Shown here: in pieces, positions 27,518 through 41,163 of the stretch | Layout of the letters: each line of letters opens with the position of its first letter | How positions within the stretch are numbered: the first letter of the stretch is position 1 | Origin: Hybos culiciformis | Taxonomy: Eukaryota > Arthropoda > Insecta > Diptera > Hybotidae | DNA length: 64,000 nt | Assembly: GCA_964007475.1 (NCBI GenBank) | Contig: OZ023275.1 | Coordinates: 31,811,619-31,875,618, forward strand | Reading direction: 5' to 3' | Notes under the pieces: generated by a model | The model's database searches: none | What the model was told of the DNA's origin: nothing | Seen by the model: only the letters and a program-made list of their open reading frames with translations | Program-made: the position numbers and the translations under genes

Positions 27518-28362
27518 ACTTAATATATAATATATATATAAAAATAATAATATATAAAATATTAAATAAGCACATAAATATACCACCGTAGCTAATTTTA
27601 ATACTTCTTGTTATGAAATTATTAATTTTTCCGTGACGGAAGTTGAAGAGCATAACATTTATAATCGAAAATTTTCATATATATGTGTATTATTATGTAC
27701 ATAGGGAGACAATTTTGATCAAATTTTTATATTTTAACTAGTATTGTTTTTGGGTTAATTAGATACTAGAAAAAAAAAGAAGTTAAAAATATGAACAATA
27801 TATAATATTATGTAAACATAGTTAAAAATAAAGGTTTTGTTAATGTCATTCTAAATTTTCTCTTAACCTAAACTTAATTGTGTTAAACAAGATATTTTCA
27901 TTTGAAAATTTAGTTTTTAATTAATTTTCAAGTTTGAATGATTTAAAAAAAAATTCCTATGCTGGAGTTTATATAGAAACTTCTAAATGTCCAATTTACT
28001 TTAATTTCTCATTAAGGAAAATCTTAATCAAGGATCAAATACATATTTTGATTGAGTGCATATAATTCATCAGTCATTTTACTTAATAAGGTTCTGCTAA
28101 AAAGTTTATTTTTATCAAAATTTAAACCCATTTTGTAGAAAATTGTAAATTTTCGATTAAATTAAAAAAATTTTCGTTATAAGTATTGATTGGTTTTAAT
28201 ATATTATTCCACTGTAGTTAATGAAACATTCAATATTTACAGACAAAATAATAAAATCAATTTATACATATCAATAAATTTTAAAAACCTTTTAATTACG
28301 GGCCATGAATCAAGAAGAATTTTATTATATTTTTTATATTTTCAGTTCAACATATCAAGCGT
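27518..28362. other. gene-free spacer between two hAT insertions
   Basis: AT-rich sequence of about 845 bp with no recognisable gene, RNA or repeat. It separates the right duplication of the 1039-bp element from the left duplication of the 566-bp element. Confidence 0.65.
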
Positions 28363-28370
28363 GTTGTATG

Positions 28371-28936
28371 TAGGGTTGCCAGGGTAGTATTTGTTTATTT
28401 ATACATTTTTGTTTTTGTTTATTTAGCTGCAAGACTTGGCTGGAATTTTTGTTAGTTAGCATCTTTTATTTATAAAATTTGGTTTACTAATTTCATTTTA
28501 CATATTATTAGATTTATTTTATACCTTCAAGTTCAAGCATGCCAAAGAGAAAGTGCCAATTTCTAGAAAAATGTACTACAGAATTTGCTTTTATTAAAAA
28601 AGGCAAAATTGATACGAAAGCGTATTGTAGACATTGCAATTCAAGTTTTAGTAAAAGTCATGGTTTATCCGACATTAAAAATCACATTCAAAGTCAGAAA
28701 CACAAATCTGCAGTTGCTTCGCCAAGTAAATGAAATGAATATTTATATTTTTTGTTCCTAATTTGAGTTATTAAGTTTAAGATATTATTTAATTACGTAC
28801 TTGACCTTGTTACCATTATTACGGTCCTTTTTTTTTATATGTATATTAAATAAAATATTTTTTTAATAAATTTTATTAATTTTGTGAAAAAATTCTTTTT
28901 GTCCCGGTTTGTAGTGGGGAAAATCTGGTAACCCTA
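28371..28936 (+). mobile_element. 566-bp non-autonomous hAT element carrying a zinc-finger ORF (family B)
   Basis: The left end TAGGGTTGCCAG (28371-28382) and the right end (reverse complement TAGGGTTACCAG, 28925-28936) form 12-bp terminal repeats with one mismatch. A perfect 8-bp duplication GTTGTATG flanks them (28363-28370 and 28937-28944), diagnostic of hAT-type insertion. Inside is one open frame, 28539-28733, encoding only the N-terminal DNA-binding finger typical of hAT transposases; the catalytic and dimerisation regions are absent. An AATAAA at 28849-28854, after the stop, could serve as a polyadenylation signal, though such hexamers are common in AT-rich DNA. It is most simply an internally deleted transposon that kept its first exon. 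Confidence 0.93.
28539..28733 (+). CDS. BED-like C2H2 zinc-finger protein of 64 residues, transposon-derived
   Basis: The frame opens at an ATG (MPKRK) and closes at TGA. Residues 29-55 form one zinc finger with Cys30, Cys33, His49 and His55, spacing C-x2-C-x15-H-x5-H. This is the arrangement of BED-like fingers at the N-terminus of many hAT transposases, where they bind the transposon ends. The basic start MPKRK and the phrase FIKKGK before the finger also recall those N-termini. Nothing follows the finger except a short Ser/Ala/Lys tail, so no RNase H-like catalytic core or dimerisation domain is present. If expressed, it could bind hAT ends without cutting, like a repressor; that role is inferred. 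The frame and the zinc ligands are intact. Expression is unknown, and this may be just the surviving first exon of a dead transposase. Confidence 0.6.
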   Translation: MPKRKCQFLEKCTTEFAFIKKGKIDTKAYCRHCNSSFSKSHGLSDIKNHIQSQKHKSAVASPSK

Positions 28937-28944
28937 GTTGTATG

Positions 28945-31900
28945 TAATGTTTAATTTAATTATGAGAGATGATAGTCATTCACTTTCCAAAAAATAAACT
29001 TTATCATTTCAATTTTATGAATTTTATATTGAATGTATAACTGTATTCTACATATAATGAACAATATGTATCATGTATCAACAATATTTCAATAATTTTT
29101 GAAAACAAATTTTTAAGTTGTATTACTGTATGGTTAAAATTAATGTGTGTTTTTTGATGTGAAATATTATAATAAAACCAAGAAAATTTTATTGATATAA
29201 ATATATAATATATAGAGTTCTATCGTATTCGTTGAAAGCTGGATTGAAACTGCAAGAAGAAAAATACTTGATTAGTGTCTGGCAATCTACTTTATATTAT
29301 CCCTGACTAAATGGTTTCTCAATGTTCTTATATTATAATAATTTTAAAAGAAAAATAGCATCATATAATCTTGCACAAGATTGTCACATAACTTGAACAT
29401 TTTTATATCACAAAGCATAAATTTATTTTACTTATAAAAATGCAAAAATAAGATATTTCAGGTTATTCTTTATTTTGCAATAAAGTAAGATTTTATTTGT
29501 TTAATTTAAAATTTTAAAATTTCATTCAGCAGCTAATTTAAAAATCGGAACATAGTTTTATTTATAAAACCAATGTGTTCCTCTTTGTTTTCCTCGATTG
29601 AAAATAATATTAAATATATTATGAACTAATTTATTAAATTTTTTAAAAATAATTTTCATCTTACCGTCAATATAAATTTTCCAATTTCCATTCAAAATAA
29701 ATTTTATAAATTCACTCACTTTTATGTTTTAATTAATTTTTAATTTATGTTCATCGGTTTATTTATTTTCTATACGCATAAAATATAGAAAACACATTAA
29801 ATTAAAATAAATTTTTATAAATTTAGGTATTTATTTTAAAAATGTTATATCTGTATAGGATAACTAATCTTAAACAATAAATAATATGAGTTTAATTTTG
29901 TGTCGCAAAAAAGAAACTTGAAATTAAGCTTGAGTTTAACGTAAAACTAACATGAAAAATATGAAAAACACTTTTAAGACAATTAGTTAAGTAATTGAAT
30001 TACAAGCTAATTCATGGTTTGGTGTTAAATTATCAACCAGAATTTTGACAATAAATTTGTTATAATAAGTGAAGATCTATACTCAATGTAACTGATGCGA
30101 GTATAAGCCGCGAATTCTCAAAATGTTGAGCTTAGCACCAACGACGAAATTTAATATATTTCAACTTTTTCAGCTGTTTCTTTAAGTTTATCTCCGACAT
30201 TATTTTAAATTCAAAGTTTCTCTACTATTCTGATATATAATTTAAAAAGCTGCAATACTTTGAGTATTAAGAAGAAGATGAGTATATATTAAAGTACTAA
30301 ATCCATAATTATACTCGTTATCGATTACTTAACTACATACCTGAAAATATGGAAATGTATTGGAAATTATTTATCTTTTTGATTTGGGTTCGAACAAACT
30401 GTTTAATTCAAAGATATTTCTATTGGCAGTTCTTCAATGAACCGAATTAAAATTTTTGCAACAATCAAATTTATAATTGAGAAACCTAAAGTTCAATTTA
30501 CAATAATTGACAAAACTAATATAATAATTAACAGAATTTTTTTTTTATAATTTCTAATTAAATTTGAAATTAAAAAAAAAAAAATTCTTTTCAACAACCT
30601 GATAAAATAAACACAAATCGAATTCCTAATATTAAATTTTGTGTATGACTTTAATTATTTTTACATTTATTTTTTTCATTGATTTTTTTTTATTATTTTT
30701 ATTTTAATGACAGTTAAATTATATCTTTACCTTAATTTCAATTAATTATTTAATAGGTACAGGTACCCCTTTTTTTTCCTTATACATATTATTAAAATTG
30801 GAATTTGTTTTTTTTTTTTTGTTGTTGTCTTGAATTAAAACTAATTTTCAAATTAAAAACTTTCAATCGAATAATAATTGATTAGTTTTTTTGTTTTTTA
30901 TTAATTAAAGTATTGAACTTAATATAAATAAGTATATTATAGTTGAATTAGAAAAATAAAAACAAAAAATTTCGATAGTCCTTGAACTAAAAAAAAAAAA
31001 AAAATTTTTATTTAGGTATTTTGTTATTAGAAATGACAATTACTATTTAATGACATTTAAGTGTATGATTCGACAAAAAATAAAAAAACAAGGAAACTTC
31101 CATCTGACCTTTGTTTGTTTTTTATTTGAAAAATTATGAAAAAGATATTATTTTGTTTTTAGTTTATTTTAATGTCAGTTGTGTGTTTGGCGGAAAAATT
31201 TTTTTAATGTCAAATCCTTTTGTTTGAAATTTAAATAAAAAATATATTTAAATGTCAAATTATATAAATAACTTATGACAAAAAAATTTTAAATTTTACT
31301 GACATTATTATTTAAATTAAATGAATTTTTTTTATTTTCTCGCTTTTTCTATACCTAGTTTATTTTGATTGAATGAATTTATGTTTATTTTATTGATATC
31401 ATTTTTTTTTTAATTTAATTAATTTTTCTTCTTCTTCTTCTTTAAATTCCAATAATTCAATTCCGTGAAAAAAAATTTTTTTATATCGTAATTTATAACA
31501 AAACTTTCACAAATTCAAAATAAAAAATATATATAGATTCGTATATTAAACACACCGTTATTATAACATTATTATGTCAATATATAACTCTTGACAGAAA
31601 CATAAAAAATTATATTATTATTTCCAATTAAAAAAAAATAATTTCAATTAAAATAAATAATATTTATTTTAATATCTCAAAAAAAAAATAATTAAATAAA
31701 TTTAATGCAACACACTTTTTAAGCTTCATTTATTTTTGTTTGTTTATTTATTTATTTATTTCGTTTATTTATTTTTATATATATTTATTTGACAATAAAA
31801 TTTTCGAAAAAATAACAAAAAGAGAAAAAAAATTGTTTATTTTTTTTGCGCGATTTACACGAAAACAAAAACAAAATGAAAAATTTTTTTTTTCTTCAAT

Positions 31901-34089
31901 ACGCCTTAACACCTTTAAGTTTTTTCATAAACTGATTTTATGATTTCTTTATAATTTTATCAACATTAGAAAACGCTCCAAATAAAAATCGTATTTATTA
32001 TTTACGTTAAAAAAAAAAAAAACACACAACCAATTTCAAATTATACTAAAAGAGTAATATTGGATAAAGAAGAATAAATAAAAACTTCGTTTTATAATAT
32101 TCTTGTTTTCCAAAAAAAAAAAAGAGATACTTTGGTGTTTGTACATTTTAAAATTATATTTCACTCAATTTTTGTTTTTATCGTAAAACATATTTTGCTT
32201 GCATACTTAAAAACGTGATTAAATGGTTATTGTACTGTAGTGATTATATCGTACAAAAATTAGCACTCTTATTGTATATAAATTTCAGTATTGTAACCAC
32301 TTAAAAAAAAAAGGATTTTAATAGCTTAACCTTTTAACGGATCTTTTATAAAACATAAAAGAACAAGGCTACAAATAATGGTTATGAGATAAAAATCCTA
32401 AAATATACAACATTTTGCTATACTGTCTCAAAAATAGATCTAGCTTGATTGGAATTACCATGACATAATTTATAATAATTTTTTATTATTTTATTATTAA
32501 ATCTTATCAATATATAATGCTAATTATTATTATATGTATACTGATCACAAGATTTAAATTTTAATGTAAATTGGGTATACAGTAGCAAAAATCAAAATTT
32601 TAATATTTTTTTAATCATTTCAATCCATTTGTTCTATATCAAATTTGTTTATTTTTATCTTACAGCTTTTTTTTTTTGAGTATAAATTCTATCAAAGGTC
32701 GTAATGAAATTTATAACAAAAAATTAAATGTCGTATGTCGATAAAATAAACTCTTAAATTCTTCAAATTATTCACATTTAAAGTATATATATTTTCTTGA
32801 ATTAAAGAGAAATAATGTTGAAAGTAAATCGACGACGACGATAAAATAAAAATGTGAATACAATATTTTATTAAGAGTTTTATAACAAAACATAATATTT
32901 TTATGAATAAGAGAATTTTTTTAAAGATATACTCATAATGTTTGTTTTAGTAGAGTGAGTTTTCGTCAATCGCACCATTGCTTTATTTCGTGCGTAACTA
33001 CATAAAAAAGAAAACAGAAAATTCCTTATTAGCAATGATGTGTGTAAAGTCAGTTAAAAAGCAGACAATAACTGAAAAAAAATTAACTTTTTAACTGATT
33101 CATAAATTTTTAAATTTTTTTTTCTTTTTATTTCTTCAACCTACTTGATAAATGCAAAAACTTAATTCTGCTGGAAATATTGTAAAAGGGGGAAATATTT
33201 AATATTTCACGAGAAATTTTTTTTTCTGTAAATCTGACAAGATGCAGAATGAAAATTTTTAGATTTTGTGTGAGTCTAATTGGTCAAAAATTTCAGCCTT
33301 AAATAACTTTCAAAAAACATCAGTAGAATCAGCTAAAGATTATGAATAAAATTGCGGTATTTTCTTCCATTTATTATTAAGATCTACGATCCTATTTAAT
33401 TCTAATTAAACTTGTAAAATTGTTTAAAAAAATTCAAAAAAAAAAATCTAAAATTAAGCGCTCATAAATTTCTTTAAATTATACAAATCATAAAATCATT
33501 GTCAATTAAAAAAAGAAAATGTTTCCAGTTTTATGGAACCAATTAAAAATTTTGTTCAAAAGATTTTTTCTTCACATCCAGAAAATTAAAAAAATAAATA
33601 AAAAAAAAAAAAAACAAGAAAAACTGGCAGCATAAAATATAACAATCAACTTGTTTATGCTTCTTTCATTATTTTTTCTTTCACAAATAAACGAGATTTG
33701 ATCAGTAAACAATAATATAGGTATACTATCTACGAATGTGGATTACGCGTGCCCGAAGACAACCGATTGAAAAAAAATTGTGTTTTTTTTTATATTATTT
33801 TTCTCAATTGATATTGAAAGCTGTCTGTAAATTTAATATTTTTATACCTACCATAAATACATGTCGTATAGGTAGGTACGCAGATTATTTAATTTTTTAT
33901 CTTATTTTTGAATAAAAAAAATATGGAAGAATAATAAAGCAGTACACCATAAAAATTGGTTAATTTATTTGCTGCAATAACTATATTGGGTTTTGAAAAT
34001 TATGTTGTTCGTCTGTATGTATGTAGGTAAACTTTTATATACAACAGAATTTCATATAATGTATTATGGAGCCCGATCTCAAAATTTCG
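28945..34089. other. gene-free AT-rich sequence with a TGACA-rich subregion
   Basis: No gene is supported. The part from about 30540 to 32120 is dense in poly-T/poly-A. Within it, TGACA or its complement recurs (see 30708-31596). CAGCTG occurs at 30171. A GAATAAACA-type purine-rich patchwork and several ATT tracts are the only other structure seen. Confidence 0.55.
30708..31596. promoter_or_regulatory. cluster of TGACA/TGTCA pentamers (possible TALE-homeodomain sites)
   Basis: I count ten occurrences in 889 bp: 30708, 31034, 31051, 31173, 31208, 31253, 31276, 31300, 31575 and 31592, often as AATGTCA or AATGACA. With only about 9% each of G and C, roughly one would be expected. TGACA is the core bound by TALE homeodomain proteins (the Meis/Homothorax and TGIF type). 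No other enhancer evidence is visible, so the regulatory role is a guess; an old degraded tandem array is an alternative. Confidence 0.25.
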
Positions 34090-34243
34090 TTTTAAGATAC
34101 TTTTCTTTTAAGATACTTTATTTTAAGATACTTTACTTTTAAGATACGTTACTTTTAAAATAATTTACTGTTAAGATACTTTACTTTTAACATACTTTAC
34201 TTTTAAGATACTTTACTTTTAAGATACTTTACTTTTAAGATAC
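34090..34243. repeat. minisatellite, 16-bp unit, about 9-10 copies
   Basis: The unit TTTTAAGATACTTTAC repeats from about 34090 to 34243 with small changes (ACGTTAC, AATAATTTACTG, AACATACTTTAC). The last three units are the most uniform. After the array comes CCAAGAGCTAAATATATTTT, and a similar phrase follows a single decayed unit near 36886-36935, so the array probably arose within a dispersed repeat. Confidence 0.9.
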
Positions 34244-37200
34244 CAAGAGCTAAATATATTTTTTAGGTTTCTTCAATGCCATAAACCAATATACCATTTA
34301 GTCATATACCAATAGACCATATACAAATATAAAAATTTCGCGAAAACAATTTTCGAAAAGCTAAATTTATAAAAGTGATCATTTTAAAAATAAGTACTCT
34401 GAATTTTAATGTTAAAAGATATTAAAATTATTTTTTTCAGACCCTCAACTTAATTTTTTTTTTTCAATAAAATGACATTCAATTATTATATTAAAATTCA
34501 AAATCTCAGAAAAAAAAAATAAAAAATATTAAAACACACAACAGGATTTATTATATTGAAAATAAAATGTAATAATAATTTTAAGGATCTCACGCAAACA
34601 TTTGTTGCTATTCTTTTATTATGTTACGAAATTTAATTTTGGGAAAAATGTTGTAATAAAAGTTAAACATATTTTTTTTTTGTCTAAAAAACTCAAACGC
34701 AATTTGCCAAATTAGCGGATTAACCGTTATAAAAAAGAAAAAATATTACATAAAATAAAGTTAAATTTTATGATCCAGCGAAATGGCCACAGTAGAAAAT
34801 TTAAGAAAATAAAAAAAAAAATTATTATATTTTGTCGTTTATTAAAGTAATTTTATTTTACACATTTTTTTGTTTTTTTTTTTTTTCAAAATGAATATAA
34901 ATCTGTTGAATGAATATTTTGTAATGCCAAATCGCAGGGTATATTGTCTCTATGGAGCTAAAGTTGGTTGAAATTGATTCAAAAATTTCGATTGGTAGAC
35001 GTTGTAACATTCAACAAAATTCTCTAATAAATTGAAAAACCTACCTATATTAAAATCTTGTTCTTTTAAAAGACTAGCAAAGTTGAAAGAGGTTAAATAT
35101 ATTTTTTGAATGTTCATGTGTTTTTTTCATCGATTGCTCGTCAGTATGAAATATTTTTAAGTTTGGCATGTGGAAACAAATTATTCTACGGATTTTCCGT
35201 CGAATGACTATATTTGGTCTAGTCCATTTGAGTAGCTCGGATTTTGTGCACTTAATACGCCAACTCAGAACAAATCTAAACTTCATTTGTTGAATTTTCG
35301 GTTCGATTGGTCATCTTCATCTTGCCGGTATACACATTGTGTAAAAGTTTCATGTCAATCCGGCTAGATAGTCTTTGAGCATTAGAGAATATACCGGTAG
35401 ACAAAAATTTAGATTTTGTAATAATATTATTGAATTTATTAATAATTAAAGTCCATTTCATGATGATCTTAAAAATAGCACTCATTTGCTTACAGAATAA
35501 TAATTATAGTACCGGGTTCATGAATCTTTTACACTGAATTTTTTATGTTTTTCCTTTTTTTTTTTTTGCACATAAATGCAATTTTTTTTTTTCTCTGTAC
35601 AATTCTCTGAAAATGAAACAACAGATTGTTTTGTACTTTTGCTGCAAAAATTGTTAAAGTTAAGATTATTAAATGTTTTTCATTTTTTTTTGGTTTTTGT
35701 TTTTTGCTGACGGCGATATTTTGCTGATGATGATGGGAAAACATTTTGTCGGTGGCAGCTAAAAATTGTTTACTTTTTGCTTCTGGGTTGTGTGTAGCGT
35801 GCAATGCAATCACCTTAACAATTTTTTTGTTCTCCTTATTTGTAACTAAAAGTCAAATTCAGTTGCAAAAGAAGAAAATAATAATAATAATGATAAGATG
35901 AAAAAAATAAAAAAATCTTTGCTTTTTCCGAACTTTTTTTTTTTATTTATTTTTCTGATTTTTTCTTTGGCCCGTAAAAGTAAAAAAGCACACAATATAT
36001 ATTTTGTTTTATGATTATTATTATTTGTAATGATTTGAGGTTTTTTTTTATTTTTTTATTTCATTTTATATGTTATTATGATTACGCTTAGTAATACTAC
36101 AAAATTTTATGATTTTATCAAAATTGTTAAAAAAAAAAAAAAATTTTACCGACTGTTTAATTTGTAATTTAATTGAGTTAAAAAGTAATAATAATAATAA
36201 TCAACTGATTTCTCAATGAAAGAAAAATCAGCTGGTTGCATTATTTTTTGGTACACTGAAAAAACAGAGAAAAGCCGCAGCTATAATTTTTCTCATAATT
36301 CCTTGCTATATATAGAGATCAAATCGAACTAACTAATAAATGACTAATGAAGATTACCTATTTGTTAAAGCAAGGAAAAATAGCTGGTACTTTTACTTTT
36401 TAATAGTATCTGCTCATTCATATACGCAAACACAACATTGGAAATTTTGTATAAACAAACATTTCTTGTAATATATTTATCGCTATAAAATACATATCAA
36501 AAACTATAATTTTGGTGCAAACATTTTTAATTACAATTCATTTTTAAGGACGAGGTAGTAAAAATAATAAATGCATATTGCATAACGCAGTTTTAGTTAT
36601 AATCTTTCTGCTATGTTTTCAACCTGATTATTTACCGAGTTTTTTTTCAGTATAAAATAAACTTAATTTCATGTTTTATTATGTTATAGACACAAATATA
36701 ATTCATGTTAAGATGAAAATTATAAAACAGGTGTTGAAAACAGTAGGCTAGAATCTATCTGCTATGAGTACATAAATCATTACGAGATTTTTCTACTGTC
36801 AAAAATCGTAATAAAAATTACTATTAAAAAACTTTATAAAAATAAAAGATCCTAGTATATAAATAACTTTAAATATGAAGTTACGATACTTTAATTTTAA
36901 GATATCTTAATCAAAAGCAAGGGCTAAAAATATTTAAAAAAAATTTCATCGGAACCCAGACCTTAGTTCGAATCCTTGGAAGCAATCAGGGTATAACTAT
37001 TTTTTTAAAGTTTCTCTAATCGTCATCTATCTAACAAAATCCATTAAAACTTTGACAAAAATATAAAACATATAAATTTTTGATAAGAAAACTATTTTGA
37101 TCAAAATCGTAAAATTTCATCCTTATATACGTATATTTTGGCATTCAAAGGATTGAAATAGATTAGGTTATTTGTAATCATTTTAGTGAATTACAGACGG

Positions 37201-40200
37201 ATTTACGGACAGACATTTAATGAAAACATATAGTCGGCTTTACCATTTTTGTTGGAAAATGGGCTGAAGAGGATCCAAAAAGTTTCTTTGAGAAACCATT
37301 TTGACAATTTGTAAGGGATTTTGTTTTTCTTTTTGACATTTGTGTTCTTTAAGTAAAACCGTTAACTAAAAATGTTTTTGATGTGAAAATAAAAAAAAAT
37401 TGTATGAAGTTAAATTGGCAAAAGGTTCTTTTTTTCTATATATTATGTATATACACCTGCCTATTGTAAAACATAGGTTTTACAAGAGATGAAAAGCTTT
37501 TAACAAAAAGAATATGCCAGAAAGATCAAAAGAATCTTTCAATTAGTGACTATGTGTATGTACGAAAAATAATTATAAACATTTTTTTTTTGTTTTAATA
37601 AATTAGAAATAAGATGAATAAAAACATTTTTAAGTATCCCAACCATACATTTATATCATTTTATATTTATAAAAGTTTTAAATAAATTTACAAATGAAAA
37701 TATATTATTTACTTTATTATTTATTTTATAGTTCTGAAAATTAGAAAAAAAAAAAATTAAAATGTTCTATTTTTAAAATTTTTTTTTAATTTTATTTCGA
37801 GAAAATAAAACTAGAGCAACAATAATTTAGGCATAATTATTACACTTTGAGGACTCTTCTTGAATTTCACTCAGAGTTTTTATAACAGCTTATTCAAGGA
37901 CATTTCATTTATAAGTTGATGAACCTTGAAAGCATATTTTTTAAATAATTATAGCAAAAATCTAAAATATCTCAAATTTTAAAACCAAACTTCAAACTTA
38001 ATTATCTATTTTATTATCGATTTAAAATTTGTGCGGTAAAATTTATATGCTTTAAATTAGATTAAATTTTTTTTATAAATTTTCCTTTCATTCGATGGAA
38101 AACCAAAAATTGACAACTAAACTAATATATCTTATTTGCCCATAATATTTTTTCACAAAATTTTTTTGTACAAATTTTTTCACTTAATTTCACCTATTAC
38201 ATTTTTATACTACACTACAAGTACATTTGAAATGTTAAATATGAATAAAAATATATATTATGTATACATAATATTTAATCATATTATTTATTTTATTATC
38301 AGAAAGAAAAAGACGTTGTAATCTGTAAGCCCACTCCGTTACATCATACATAAAGATTATTCCCACTAGGAAATCACGATAACAATTTTCTGAAAATTAT
38401 TTAGGTATGAAAATTTGTTCAATCAAGCAAAATGTCAAAAAATTCCATCAAAAAAGAAAAATAATAATAAGATATAAATTTATATGGAAATATTTATATT
38501 GAAAGAATTGTGGAAATTTTTTTTGATTTATACAATAATTTTATACAAATTGTTGATAATATATATTAATTAAAAAATTATAATATTAAAACACATTTTT
38601 TTTCTTAAATATCAATAATATTGTCATGCGGTTGTAAAACAAAATAAATAGCTTTTTATTCCAATTAGTATAAAGTCTTATTATTCTTTAGAAACCTAAA
38701 ATTATATAATTGTCAAAATGATTCCATTTGAAAAATAACAATGTGAAAATTGAGAAGAATTCTTCATGTTAACAAACTGTATAAACGTGTAAACATATCT
38801 ATCAATTCCATACTACATATAAAATAAATTCTGAATGATAGTGTATTAATATTTCTGAAATCACAAAAAAAAAAAAAGCAATGTTGATCAAATTCTGACA
38901 ACCCCATTTTTGTTTTTTTATTATTGACGAACGAGCTGATATAATAAAAATTTTCAAGAATGTTTCTTAATTTTTTTTTCCTTATCTTTTTTTTTTTTTT
39001 TTTTTTCAAATCAAAAATAAGAAGATTAAAAATCTGTTGTGTTTTCTGGTTGTTATTGTCATTTTTGTATCCTTATCTTAACAGATAATATCCTTTCCAT
39101 AATAATAAGACTTTTGATAATTTATTCTACGGAAAAAACAAAAAAAAAAATTAGAGTATAATTTTAGATAGCTGGGGGTTAAATTTAATCGGTAAGTATA
39201 TAAAGTACGTTACGCACATAATGATATTGAACCAATTCGATTTAAGTTATTAAGTTTTTTTTTTACTTTCTAAAAAGTAATATAATTTCCGACAACGTTA
39301 TAATCTTTATTATATTGATGTTCTGCCAAAGAATAAAATTTTGTATGATATGTAGAATTTTTTGATGTCTTTATTTTTTTTAAATTAGATTAGAAATAAT
39401 TTCGGTTCCGTAAACTTTAAACATATTCCTTAAAAAAAAATTTATAAGTTGAAAATAGTTGGAACGATATAAACTTTACAAAAAAATTTAATATACAGTG
39501 TCGGAGAAAACATATTTTCAACTTTTATCTAAACTTGGTTTTTTTTTGTCACAAGGTAATTGACAAAACTGCAAAAATCAGTTTTCATTATTTTCTCCAA
39601 ATTCTTTTAGTTTTGGTTACTACTGTCATTGTCGGTGGTATTGGCTGTCAAATTACTAAATAATTTGGAAACAATTCGAATGAGGAGTTTCAACAGTTTT
39701 TTTCTCTGAATATGTCACTCTACTATTTTCCAGATGTTCTATTCTATATCATTAAAATAAATGTTAAATTGACTAGCTCGGTTGAGTTAGTCGAGAATTT
39801 CAAGATTTTGATCTTTAAAACAATATTTTGCAGCTCGTCTTTGTTTTATCAACATTTTCTCATCAGCAAATAATGATGCAAGTTCAAAACAAATATACTC
39901 TTGACAAAATTACTTGGCCACATTCGAACAAGTCTTAAGAGAGCACAAATGATAATTTCATTTTGTAATATTTTATACGAGAAATAAACCAAACTTCCAC
40001 AACTACGAACGAAAATTGAATATATGTAGGAATGTCATATCGTTTAAAAATCGCTGTAAAATTTAAAACATTTATAATTTTTTATTAAAATCAATAAATT
40101 TTACGAACAGGTAAATTAATTACTTAATTAATTAAAAAATATTCATTATTCATTTTTAGCAATCGTAGTTTTTTTTTTTTTTAATTAAACAATTTTTTTT

Positions 40201-41163
40201 TTTTTTCAAATTTTCAAGAAAATTTCCACGAAAAATTATATAAATAATGAACTGTCAAAAAATTAATTTATATTATTATAATTTTTTTATTTTATTATTA
40301 TTATTATTTTTCTTACGTTTATATTATTTGCAATTTTTCAACAAAATACTTTAAATTTAATCACGTAATAATTTATTAAAGTTAAAAAAAAAAACAAAAA
40401 AAAAAAAGGAATAGCTACAAAAAGTCAAAAAAAAAAATAAAAAAATATTTTGTTTATTATTTCTAGTTTATTTCTTATGAGCAAAAATTATTATTATTAT
40501 TACGATAAAAACAGATTATCCTTAAATTTATGATTTCGCCCTTCGCCATCAAAAAAAAAAAGTGGTAATTTAAATTTTACTGTTTTTTGACTTTTTTTTC
40601 GTATTTTATTTATTTACTTATTTTTTTTTGCCTTGCAAAGATGAAATTTTTATTTTTTTTTATCCTTTAAGCAATTATTATCACAAAAATTATGATAAAA
40701 TTTGTGGATAAAAAATTATTACTGCTTAAAATAAAATTATTTTTAAATATATATTTTGTTGTTTTTTTATTTATTTTTTTCTTGAATCCCTTTAAAAAAT
40801 AAACATAGGAAGGATCAAAAAAAAATACAATGATAACAAAATAACAGATATTTATAATCTTGTCAAAGATTTTTTTCAAAAAAAAGTTTTTGTTTTTTTA
40901 TTATTTGTTTTAAAAACAAAATCAAGGACATTTTGCCTAAAGCTTAATATTAATATTTTTTTTTTGTGGTCATAGGGCATATTAAAAAATTTTAAAATTA
41001 TTATTCAGAATATTTTTTATGTATTTTTATATATATATATATTTTTTAAATAAATTTGTATAGGAAATTTATTTAAATTTAAAATCCAAAACTTTAACTT
41101 CGAGTGAGTAAACTTACAGCAACGTATACCACACCGTATTTGGGATACACAAAAATCAAATAA
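34244..41163. other. gene-free sequence with a few less AT-rich islands
   Basis: No gene is supported. Islands of more balanced composition lie at about 34930-35420 and 35700-35815. Near 36880-36935 a single decayed unit of the 34090 minisatellite occurs with its flank, followed by GTTCGAATCC (36968-36977), a B-box-like string without an A box. At 37190-37225 there is an ACAGACGGAT/ACGGACAGACA stretch like those near the ends of some insect repeats. The sequence from 40140 to 40920 is extremely rich in poly-T and poly-A. Confidence 0.5.

Noticed and set aside
35074..35485. Two overlapping minus-strand frames in a balanced-composition island
   Set aside because: Both are about 70 codons with no recognised domain. 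The island may be an old repeat, but I could not match its ends or a second copy.
36960..36985. GTTCGAATCC, like a tRNA B box
   Set aside because: No A box lies upstream at tRNA spacing and the flanks do not form a T-stem.
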